A stretch of 64,000 nt of DNA from Steinernema hermaphroditum (Eukaryota > Nematoda > Chromadorea > Rhabditida > Steinernematidae). Positions 36,691 to 45,824 of the stretch are shown in pieces (position 1 is the stretch's first letter; the number at the start of each line of letters is the position of its first letter). Both the position numbers and the translations under genes were made by a program. The stretch is from positions 6,784,012-6,848,011 of the forward strand of contig CM059623.1 of assembly GCA_030435675.1 (NCBI GenBank). The letters run 5' to 3'. Below the pieces are notes generated by a model. That model was not told where the DNA came from and ran no database searches. It saw only the letters and a list, made by a program, of their open reading frames with translations.

Positions 36691-36727
36691 AACAGACCAA
36701 CGGACCCGTCGGTTCTCCATTTATATA

Positions 36728-37999
36728 CAGGGTGATCGGAAAGTTCTGCAACATTTTTTGCAGTGCTAATTTTCGTAATTTTTCGAGTTTTTGCGCGTGT
36801 TGCTTGTTATATTCGTGTTGCGCGACTCGTATGCTGTATTTGCTGTTATTCAGAGTAAAAATGGTCTCCGAAAGTGTGCGTTCCGCGATCGTTGAGCTCC
36901 ATTGCGGCGGAAGCTCGAATCCCGAGATTTGCAAAACCCTCAAACTTCGCCGAGATGCCGTCAAACGCGTGGTGGACCGATTCTGGGAAACTGGCGACGT
37001 CCAGGACCGTCCCCGAAGCGGAAGAAAAAGGACTGCAAGAACCCCACGAGTCCGAGAGGCCGTTCGGAAGATGATCAAGCGCAATCCCGACCAATCCATC
37101 AGGAAGCTGGCCAAGAAGTACAAAATCGGCTACGCATCGATGCACAAGCTTGTCCCCAAGGATCTCCATCTCAAGAGCTACAAAATAAGCCGCGGATACC
37201 TGCTAACCGATGCGAAAAGGCCGAACGGCTTCAGAAGTGCAAGAAGCTGAGAGCCGAGAGCCGCGGGTCCGGATTCGCCAATGTGGTCTTCTCCGATGAG
37301 AAGATTTTTACCATCTAAGCGGTCCACATCTCCCAGAATCACTGTTACCTGCTGCAGAAAGGCTCCTCGCGTACGAAGCACGTTAAAACAAGCCATTTCC
37401 CGAATTCTGTGATGGTTTAGGGCGAAATCTGCGCAACTAGAAAAATTTTCCCGGTTTTCGTTGAAAAAGGTGTGAAAATGGACTCTCAGGTGTAGCAATA
37501 AGAGATCTTGGTGAAGCATCTGATTCCCTGGACCGAAAAACACTTGTAGGACCACGGACGGGTATTTCAGCATGACTGGGCACCGGCCCACGGATCCAAA
37601 TCAACGATGAGCTTCTTGGAAGACCAAATCCAGTGGTTTTGGGAAAAGTCAGTTTGGCCCTCAAACTCGCCGGATTTAAACCCGATGGACTACGCAATTT
37701 GGTCCATTCTGGAGGAAAAAGCCTGCCGCAGAAGACACGTCACCTTGGACGACTTGAAGCGCGATCTCCTGGCCGCTTGGGAAGAAATCAGCGTTGAAAC
37801 ACTCGCGGCGATCGTTCAAGATTTCAAGAAGCGAGTCAAGGCCTGTATCGACGCTAGAGGAGGCCATTTTGAATGAAATTCACGTTTTATGTGTAATTAA
37901 GCGTGCTGAATAACGTAGTATTGTTCATTTTTGGAGTTAAAATGGTTTTGTTTGAGAAAAATTGTGTTTTTCACGTTCCAGAACTTTCCAATCACCCTG
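36728..37999 (+). mobile_element. Mariner (DD37D, maT-like) element
   Basis: The 1272-bp element is flanked by TA (36726-36727 and 38000-38001). Its tips are CAGGGTGATCGGAAAGTTCT and the inverted AGAACTTTCCAATCACCCTG. It holds one transposase gene, on the same strand, which is broken by stops and frameshifts. The tips match each other closely, so the element is old enough to have lost its gene but not its ends. Confidence 0.92.
36861..37876 (+). pseudogene. Mariner DD37D transposase, degraded
   Basis: The N-terminus reads MVSESVRSAIVELHCGG with a paired helix-turn-helix (KTLKLRRDAVKRVVDRFW; SIRKLAKKYKIGYASMHKL). The catalytic blocks are FSDEKIF (first Asp), QHDWAPAH (second Asp) and SPDLNPMDYAIW (third Asp), with 37 residues between the last two. 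The frame shifts near 37215, and there are stops near 37318, 37422 and 37490-37550. The last part (37607-37876) is open to its stop. The DD37D spacing is that of the maT group of mariner-like elements. Confidence 0.9.
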
Positions 38000-38145
38000 T
38001 ATAGGGGATCTAGGATCCGCTTATTTTCGCAGATTGCAGTCTGCAAATTCAGGCTGCGGGCGTGCGAATCGAGCCCCGTATTCATTTTTGTGCTTAGCCT
38101 AACATCCAGGCTTGGCTTAGGCAAACCCCAGCTTGGCTTAGGCTC

Positions 38146-38215
38146 CGGCTTAGGACTATGCCTATTGATTTTATGCGAGCCCGAAGGGCGAGCCCTGTTG
38201 TCTTGACGCCTTCGC
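38146..38215. repeat. Dispersed repeat B, copy 1
   Basis: CGGCTTAGGACTATGCCTAT followed by GCGAGCCCGAAGGGCGAGCC is found again at 47029-47099 with a few substitutions. The GCCCGAAGGGC core is a small palindrome. Confidence 0.8.
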
Positions 38216-38233
38216 TGATTTCCTAGTACTTTT

Positions 38234-38497
38234 GAAGGTCTAAATTCCTACTTATGGAGTACTGAATTCATTTTACAGGCGATCTACCCCATTTCTACCC
38301 CGATTTTTACTTTAATACTGCTTCGGTGGATCACAGAAGTGTGGAGAGTGACTACAACGGAAGAGAAAGAAAACTGCTAAAATCAAGCATCCGAAGAAGC
38401 AGAAGAGCGCAAGCGCAAGAGAAATAAGCGCAAGAGAAATAAGTATGACTTGCTGCCATATCTGGGATATTTTCTCGCAGGGATATTTTCTCGCAGG
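38234..38497 (-). repeat. Dispersed repeat A, copy 2 (interrupted by hAT)
   Basis: Reverse complement of 22402-22668. The hAT element at 38498-40482 inserted within its TTTCTCGCAGGGATA units, and the repeat resumes at 40483-40540. The repeat was therefore there before the hAT insertion. Confidence 0.85.
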
Positions 38498-40482
38498 CAG
38501 TGATCCTAAACGAGTCCGAAATCAAAACGAGTCCGAGTCCGAAAAACGAGTCCGGATCAAAACAAGTCCGAGTCCGAGTCCGAAAAACAAGTCCAGATCA
38601 AAACGAGTCCGAGTCCAAAACGAGTCCACCACTTAATAAAAAATTTTTTCGAAATATAACAAGTAGCAACAAGATTGGCAGCGTAAATGTAGTTAACAAC
38701 CAGAAAGGAAACTAGCGTTCATTGTCAAGTACGTTCGAATTCGAATGGTTTCTTCCGACGCTCGATTACGACGACCTGAGGAAAGAATAGTTGATATCGA
38801 AAAGGTCCTCTCGGACATTGCGCTGCTGGCTGGGACAGCGAGGAATTTCAATGCCAGTTCGCGGAGTTTAGGCAGCTTGATAGCCTGCAAATTACAGTGA
38901 ATATTACGCTTTCATGATCATATCTACCTGCTGCTGCGAACTCCAAAATGCCAGTGGAGAAAGACCAGTATGCTTAGTTCGTTCCGTTCGGTAAATTTCG
39001 AGTTCTTTTCGAATAACGTCTTCGCTGGACGTTTCCATGGATGCCTGCCGCATATTCATCGACGCTTCAAACAGACTGCGACAGAAGGACGGCACATTTC
39101 CTCGGTCTTGTGAAAGCGACTGGTCGTCGACCTCAACCAATTCAATTTCTTCGATAGGACTTCGGGCGATAGAGACAATCATCCGTTCGACTTCTGCTTC
39201 TTCATGGGCGGTGAGGGCAAAATCATAGACAGGATCAAGATATGCACTGATGAGGTAGCGCTCGTCGAATTCGTGGGTGCCGAACTTGAATCGTTTCTTC
39301 AGTTCATGGGATAGAGCCACTGAGACGTCATCCGTCGGAGCTCGCTGTAATGCCCAGTTTACGAGTTTATTTCTCGTATCTAAGGCTTACGCCTTGCGAG
39401 ACGTCATATATATGCACAAGAAATACATTGTCACTCCGTAGTTGCCGGTCTTCTTCTGGCTTCGGCACATCAGAGTAGAACACGGCGATCCCATCAGTGT
39501 GCGCGGGGATCAGAGATGCGAAGAGCTGATTCCGATGACGGTGGAGCACAGTGCATCTGTCTTCAACTCGGGCTTCAACTCGGGTGGCGGCGCGGACGTC
39601 GGAGTTGAAGAGCTTCTTCGGCAGTTTCCGCGGGAGACACGCGAAGAACGGCATCCGATGAAACGCGTCGGTGCCCAGTGCAATTCTCAAATCAAGTGAT
39701 CTAATGAATCTTACCTCCAAATCCAAAAGTTGGCTTTTTATAAAAGGGAAAACGTGACTGATAGTCACTTCGGATTTTTGTTCCATTTTCTTCGTGAATT
39801 CGGTATATGGAGCCATGATGCCAAGAACTTTGTTCACAAAGGCGAAGTCACGCGCTGTCAAGAGCTTCGTCTTGAGGTGCTTTCGCATGGAGCTCGTAAC
39901 TTGTCCTTTCAAAATAGCTTTGCAAATCCTATACAGTTGAGGTTATAGTCGCTCTAACAACCACAAACTCACGTGCACTTCGCATCCTTTCCATCTACAG
40001 CAAAGAAGCGCCAGAGGGACTCCGTTCTTCGACACTTCCGCTTCTCGACTCCAACGGGTGTTGAGGGAGCGCCCGTCCCACCTTCCACTGGGTCAATGCT
40101 AGACGTGCACTGCGATCCAGCCGACGAGGTAGAATCTGGTTCTTCACCACGGATCTCATCGTCATCCATCTTCGTTCTGAAATTCAACTTCGTAAAGACG
40201 ATAAAGATATTCAGTAATTTCTCAAAGCGTGCTAAACTCATTACAAAATCATGAAGAGTCCTCGCAGTTGATTCAAAAAGGTTGACCCTTAATATCCAAG
40301 GGAGTAAAATGAAATTAAAACGGAAAAACCTGCCGAAAACGGGTGGAAGAACACGGAAAATCATGCCGTTGCCGACTCTTCAAACCGAGGAGAAGCGCGT
40401 TGGGACTCGTTTTGGACTCGCGAGTCCGGAATCAAAACGAGTCCGAGTCCGGAAAACGAGTCCGGACTCGTTAGGATCACTG
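38498..40482 (-). mobile_element. hAT transposon with 8-bp target duplication
   Basis: Tips are CAGTGATCCTAAACGAGTCC at the left and the inverted GGACTCGTTAGGATCACTG at the right. The flanking 8-bp repeat CTCGCAGG is perfect (38490-38497 and 40483-40490). Both ends carry arrays of GAGTCCG / CGAGTCC units (38512-38632 and 40409-40472). The transposase gene is on the minus strand and incomplete. Confidence 0.93.
38693..40169 (-). pseudogene. hAT transposase, internally deleted
   Basis: The N-terminus starts at 40169 (MDDDEIRGEEPDSTSSAGS) and leads to SLWRFFAVDGKDAKC, a likely BED-type zinc-finger beginning. A middle part (39912-39700) reads LGIMAPYTEFTKKMEQKS. 39320-38904 reads LISAYLDPVYDFALT, and the hATC dimerisation block (38890-38693) reads LAVPASSAMSERTFS and SGRRNRASEETIRIRT. 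Frames change between parts. Much of the RNase H-like core is not recognisable, so the copy is probably inactive. The C-terminus is clearly related to, but not identical with, that of the 680-6506 element. Confidence 0.82.
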
Positions 40483-40490
40483 CTCGCAGG

Positions 40491-40924
40491 GATATTTTCT
40501 CGCAGGGATATTTTCTCGCAAAGATATTTTCTCATATAATCCGCTATGCTTAGGTATCAGGTAAAAACGGCGACAGGGAAAAAACGGCGACAGGGAAAAA
40601 CGGCGCGCAAGTCAGATTATGCGTTTTACAGCCTGAAAAATGACTAGATTTTGCTCAAAATGAACAGAATAAGACGCACGAACATTTATGTGACTGACAT
40701 AAGCTTAAGCCTATTGATTTAGGACTGTTATAGAATTTAGTACTTCACAAGAAGTGGGAGCTATCGTATCAGTAATCAGATTAAATTAGATACATGTGAA
40801 CCGTATTGTTGGCCTCGTTCGATTACAGTTCTTATTTTATGTGGAGAGGCGAGAAAAACCCGAAAGAGGAGAAAACACCATCAATTTACAACTTTCCTGC
40901 CAAAATTTCAAGTGCAATTCGGAC
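40491..40924. other. Repeat edge and intergenic DNA
   Basis: Continues dispersed repeat A, then three short tandem ACGGCGACAGGGAAAA units (about 40567-40606). No gene seen. Confidence 0.5.
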
Positions 40925-41005
40925 TAGTTTTGGACTCGAGACTCGACGAGTTCGGAAAATTTCTTCGAGTCCGGACTCGGACTCGGATTCGGAAGTGTTG
41001 TACAT
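40925..41005. repeat. GAGTCC/GGACTCG array, isolated
   Basis: Units such as GGACTCGAGACTCGACGAG and GAGTCCGGACTCGGACTCGG match the hAT terminal array type at 38512. No tip or target duplication can be assigned. Probably a relic hAT end. Confidence 0.55.
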
Positions 41006-41694
41006 CACAAATCGCCGAATTGCCCTTTCCACTCCGAGTCCTTCTTACAATTTTAATTCGGCATTCCACACATTCCTAGATGATTTCCTCTTTTCACGAA
41101 GCGCGCGCTGGATACCGAGGATTTCCAGTCACGCCACGTCTTGCCTAAGGTTTGGAAGTTCGGGGTTTAGCATAGTGTGCCAGAAAACGCTTGTCACGGG
41201 ATTCAGGCTGGACCTCCGTCGTCCTCTCCGTCGGCTTTCCACCACTGTGGAGATCCCAAATATCCTCGAACTTAACTCCTCGGGTTGTGCAGCCCTGATA
41301 AGTATTCCGATTCTATCCGCACAGCGGCAGAGCCTCTGGTTCCCCTTTCGATTTGATGTTTTGAGAACTGACGGGTTTCTTGCGGGAAGGCTTCTTCCAT
41401 CGAATATCGCCTCTGAGTGGCGATCATCGGAGGCCCCTCGAGTGGACGGTCCTCGACTCATGTGGCGGTGAAGTTTTACGCCGATGCGAAAGGAAAGAAC
41501 GTCCCTCCGTGCTTATAAACAAATGAACGACGGAAGACGTTTTCCATAAACAAAAGATGCCGAAATCCCTCCGAAGCGCCCCGAGGGTTCCCCGAGGTCT
41601 TTGACCCTGCATTCCCTCCGACTCCCTCTTCGACAAACGGACGGTTTACTCTCTTATTTCTCCCTCGCGAGGGCACACAACATCACCGGGGAGG
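41006..41694. other. Intergenic DNA, no gene seen
   Basis: Overlapping chance frames only. The right part is presumably the 3' UTR of the neuropeptide gene. Confidence 0.4.
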
Positions 41695-42075
41695 TCACAT
41701 GTCGGCGTTCTGCTCTTCGAAGATCGTGGGCAGCACCACCCTCTGGAGGTACTTCTGGAAGACGTCGGCGCGACGCTTTCCGAAGCGGAGAGGGCCACCG
41801 GGGGACGAAGGGGCGCGTTTCCCGAAGCGGAGCGGGCCCTTGGGTCGACCCTTCTTGACTGAAAAGTCCTGATAAGCCCGAAGAGGATTCTGACTCACAG
41901 GGGACCGCGATGGCGTCGTCGACACCGCCGAAGCCATTCATGTCCGCCACTTGGAACTCTGCAAACGGTCAGTTAGAGCTACCGGGACAGGGGCACCTTG
42001 GGAGTGGACGGAGCCGATGACGCAGAAGAGGGCGACGAAGGCGAGCAAGAAGAACGCCGGGAGGGAGGATCGCAT
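41695..42075 (-). CDS. FMRFamide-like neuropeptide precursor (two PLRFamides)
   Basis: The precursor has a signal peptide in exon 1 (42075-41997; MRSSLPAFFLLAFVALFCVI). Exon 2 (41958-41899) is a short spacer. Exon 3 (41858-41695) reads KKGRPKGPLRFGKR and APSSPGGPLRFGKR in tandem. Cleavage at KK and KR and conversion of the Gly would release GRPKGPLRF-amide and APSSPGGPLRF-amide. Introns are 38 and 40 nt and all phases agree; without removing them the peptide frame is not joined to a signal sequence. The C-terminal tail is ADVFQKYLQRVVLP. Length is about 101 residues. PLRFamide endings are known from the nematode flp-21 peptide, but two tandem GPLRF copies do not let me assign the gene. Confidence 0.88.
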
Positions 42076-43043
42076 TGCGGAGCGGAGGTCTGAGGAGCAA
42101 CTGGAAGTCTCCGAGTCGGATTCTTCCGGCCCCTTTTGCGACCAGGTGGGCCCGGCCCCGCCCCGCGGAGCAACCGGTCCCGCCCCGGGATCGTCGGAGC
42201 AGACGAAATCGCGGCGCCTAATTGGATTCCGCGCGCCGCTCCGCGAGGCGCCGCCAAACTCTCGCATATTCACGATGATGATGTAATTAGAGGCGAGTAC
42301 CGATGGCAGAGGAGTTGCCTGCAGCACTGCTCCACAAGGATTTTCCGAACGGACCCCTCAAAGCGCCTTTTATTGTTTTGCGTTGAGAAGAGGGGCACTT
42401 CAAGGAAATACAGAGCCCAAAGCAGCCCCCAAACACTCCCTAATCGAGCATTAGCACGCCGATGAAGTGCCTCTCCCGTGTGCACTCCTAAAGCGGCTTC
42501 CCGAAAACAGGAAACGTTTTTGTCTCCAGCGAAGGAAGATCACGGGAGCCAAAGCTCGGCGGAGACCGAAAGAGGAGGTCGACCCCCGGACCACAGGACC
42601 ATTCGGAGGAGGAAGGGTTTCCGAAGGAGACTCCTTGTGCACTGAGAGATACGCCTCTTCTGAGCTCTTGTGACATTCACTCCAAATTGAACCCACCACG
42701 GAGTTCACGCCAACGTATTTCAGCCTAGGTCCACAATACTCTGTGCTACCGTACTCCTTTGGCATCGTTGGCTGCGGCAATAATGTGGGTTTCCGATGTT
42801 TTCTTTGAAACAGTCCGAGCCTCGTCGTAATGCGATTTTCATCCACCTGACGCGTCTTGGCCCTAATGAGGTTAACTTCGTTAAATTAGCCTGCTCGAGA
42901 ACTTCGCCAAGCCCACGCGGACCTCTATGAGGCCTGTGGGATTGAGGTGCACCCTTAGGAGACCCAAGATCACGGCTGGAGCATTTCGAGGCGTTCGCAA
43001 TCCATGCACCCACCGAAGCAGGTGCTTTTCCAGATCTGACAAG
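42076..43043. other. Upstream of neuropeptide gene, no gene seen
   Basis: GC-rich near the gene (42100-42250) with CTAATTGGATTC and GTAATTAGAGG patches. Frames at 42451-42846 and 42720-43142 (-) have no recognisable domain. Confidence 0.4.
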
Positions 43044-43758
43044 GGGTGTACTCGAAGTGATACACGTAGATTTGGCTGAAACTTTGTAGACTGGTAGAGC
43101 TATGGCCATGAAGTGCAGCGACGTATGCCGCACCGGCAGCATCTCATGGGAGAGGGTCTAAAAGTAGGTTAAAAGATAAGGGTTTGGCGGTATAGTGCTG
43201 TTCGTTGACGGTGACCCTGTGGTGTAGTGGTTAACGTGCCGCACTACCACACACCTTTTTCCGCCGGGTTCGATCCCCGTCGACGGCAGAACGTTTTTTT
43301 CGGCCTTACTATCTTCGCCAATGTCCTTAACCTCATTTAAAATGGACGAAAACCGTTTAATTTTAGGCAATAGGAGCTCTAACCGGGTTACCATTACGTT
43401 ATCACTGTGTGTGGTCGTTATGCGGCTGTCGTACATGGCGATTTTCGTGCAATTTTAAATGGGTTCGAAGACATTGGCGATGAAGATGAAGGCCGAAAAA
43501 AACGTTCTGTCGTCGACGGGGATCGAACACGGCGGAAAAAGGTTCGCGGTAATTCGGGTTAACCACTATACCACACGCTCATCGCCTGCAATGGGCTTTA
43601 ACAGCACTATACCGCCAAACCCCTATCTTTTAACCCACTTTTAGACCCTCTCCCATGAGATGCTGCCGGTGCGGCATACGTCGCTGCACTTCTTGGCCAT
43701 GGCTCTACCAGTCTACAAAGTTTCAGCCAAATCGGCGTGTATCACTTCGAGTGCATCC
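43044..43758. mobile_element. Fold-back element with tRNA-like arms
   Basis: Two arms of about 300 bp (43044-43342 and 43454-43758) are diverged reverse complements, around a loop of about 110 bp. Each arm holds a tRNA-like unit with an A box (TGGTGTAGTGG; TGGTATAGTGG) and a B box (GGTTCGATCCCC; TGTTCGATCCCC). The units point toward the centre. The acceptor stem cannot be closed, so these are not functional tRNAs. This looks like two head-to-head tRNA-derived SINE copies or a fold-back made from them. Confidence 0.7.
43205..43290 (+). repeat. tRNA-derived SINE head (best copy)
   Basis: From GACCCTGTGGTGTAGTGG to GGGTTCGATCCCCGTCGACGG it has D-loop-like and T-loop-like parts at tRNA spacing. 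The 5' GACCCTG and the 3' TCGACGG do not pair. Confidence 0.55.
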
Positions 43759-43964
43759 TTTATGAGTCGATTTATGGCCGAAACGGTGTTTTCGGGTTGG
43801 AACTGCTCGAGCAAACTCTTCCGAATCGGCGCCCCTTTTGTGCACTTCGCCAAAACAACGCTAATTAGCCGATCGTCTGACATCCAAAGGTGACGGGGGT
43901 AGACGCGTCATTAGCGCGGATACGGTAGGCGGAGGAGTTGTGGGGTCGCTGCTTCCTGAGCGGC
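43759..43964. other. Intergenic DNA
   Basis: No gene or repeat identified. Confidence 0.4.
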
Positions 43965-43972
43965 ATCCGCAC

Positions 43973-44739
43973 CAGAGCTGTGCAAACCGAGACTTTGAAA
44001 AACCGAGACCGATACCGAGACCGAGACTTCCGAAAATTTATCTTACTTTTGAAATCCTTCCAGGCTTCAAGAACGCCTGTTTTTGCAAACTATCAACGCT
44101 GATTGACCTTTTTACGTCAATGAGCGCCAGTGTACCCATGGGAAACAGTAAATTGAAGTTACCATGCATGCCCATGGCTGAACCTGTTATGGTGATTCTT
44201 GATTTTAGAGGTATAGACCGGGGATTTGAATTGCTCAGAATCCTATTCACAGACAGGAAGCCTTCAGAGAAGCACTGAGAGAGTTTTTTGTTTCTTACAG
44301 GGGCCGCCTCAGTAATAAATAACAGAATCTGACCTGGCATCTCATATTGAACAATTCCGATAAGTGCTCGGGATTAAAAAGAGCGGTGTTAATAGAGACT
44401 CAGCCAGTCGAGTTGTTCAGTGTCACGGAAACAGCAGGACACTTATTGAAAGTCAGGTTATATTGAGTAATTTCTTACCTAGACACATCTTTAGACCGAG
44501 GTCATAACCGAGTTTAACGCAAACACAGATCACAGATCAGTCAATCAATTTTGATCCCACCATGATGCAATTGATTTGGCGTACGGTGGGTGGGAGATTT
44601 ACTAACCGCAGCGCACGTTTTCTGAAATTAAATTCATAATCCATGTGGGACCGAACATTAAAGTCTCGCCGAGAGTCTCGGCACTTTTCCGAGACCGAGA
44701 CTACCGAGACCGAGACGAGACCGAGACTGCACGGCTCTG
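43973..44739. mobile_element. Small non-autonomous hAT, 8-bp target duplication
   Basis: The 767-bp element has tips CAGAGCTGTGCAAACCGAGAC and the inverted GTCTCGG...GCACGGCTCTG form (GAGACTGCACGGCTCTG at the right end). The flanking 8-bp repeat ATCCGCAC is perfect (43965-43972 and 44740-44747). Both ends carry GAGACCG / CCGAGAC unit arrays. Internal frames (for example 44038-44340 -) have no recognised transposase domain, so a related hAT transposase must have moved it. Confidence 0.9.
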
Positions 44740-44747
44740 ATCCGCAC

Positions 44748-44877
44748 TCAGCTTCACAGTTGCCGATAGCCGGAAATCTTCCCTTTTGTGAACACCATAC
44801 GAAATTCCAATGCTTTCGATCCTCGGCGTTCTGAGTTGCCGAAAACGGGCACAGAGTTGTTCGCTAGTTTATGGATG
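44748..44877. other. Intergenic DNA
   Basis: Nothing recognised. Confidence 0.4.
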
Positions 44878-45450
44878 GAAAATGTTATATTGTATTCGTC
44901 AAAAGTCTCTAGCAAAGCTCCCACCACGAAAATTTTGTGCGCGCATTTCACGCGCCAAAAAATTTACAATGGGATGTGGTCAAAATCATATCAGACTCTG
45001 CCGCGTCGAATGAGCCTTGGCTCGACTGCCAGCATGCTTTCCTCGCTGAGTTATCAGGAATCAATGGTGGACAATGGCGTTTGAATCGTGTGACATGGAT
45101 TTTTAAGAACATAATGGATTAGCTGCCCATCAAGACGTTGTATATGGGTCCTGCTGTGATCTAGAACGCCTCCAACATATGAATCTCCAGGTAACTGTTT
45201 AACTCTCAAATGCAAACTAATGATTTGCTAATAACTCAGCGAGGAAAGCATGCTGGCAGTCGAGCCAGGGCTCATTCGACGCGGCAGAGTCTGTTCAACA
45301 ACCGCCCGTTCATGAAATTTGACGAAATCGCGTCAGAAACGAGAAAACAGCGAATTACTATGATTTTGACCATATCCCATTGCGAAATTTTCGTGGTGGG
45401 AGCCTTCTCCGTTTTTGCTAGAGACTTTTGACGAATACAATATTTGTGCT
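44878..45450. mobile_element. Fold-back element
   Basis: Arms at about 44878-45057 and 45228-45450 are reverse complements with moderate divergence. Shared blocks include ATTCGTCAAAAGTCTCTAGC and TCAGCGAGGAAAGCATGCTG. The loop is about 170 bp. Part of it resembles 8985-9010. No coding support. Confidence 0.75.
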
Positions 45451-45824
45451 ATATTCAGATTCACATAGATTCACATAGATATTCACATAGATATAGATTC
45501 ACAGGCCACCATAATCTGGCGGAGCAAAAAAAAGCGAACTCGAGAGTTTGTATGATTTCAGGAACGCACTTGGAGGACAGCTGGAAAGTGTGGAGTCGTA
45601 AAGGAGAACGTAAATTCGGAGCGAGTTGTTCAATTCCGAGGTTAAGTGGCTGTAAATGGCGGTACGTAAACGAATCTGACCGTCCACTGGAGCCACCCAC
45701 GCGAGAAGGCTGTTGTCTCTGATGCCTCCCACCTTTACATGCCGGAAGAAGAATTCAAGATAAGGAGTTTACTTACATCTACATCCACTGAGAAACTATG
45801 ATGGGTATGAAAAGAAGAAGCCGT
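45451..45824. other. 3' flank of secreted Cys-rich gene
   Basis: A short ATTCACATAGAT tandem run at about 45459-45501; no gene seen in the rest. Confidence 0.45.

Noticed and set aside
43205..43290. Functional tRNA gene
   Set aside because: A and B boxes are present, but the acceptor stem does not pair and the anticodon arm cannot be drawn; it is also embedded in a fold-back repeat.
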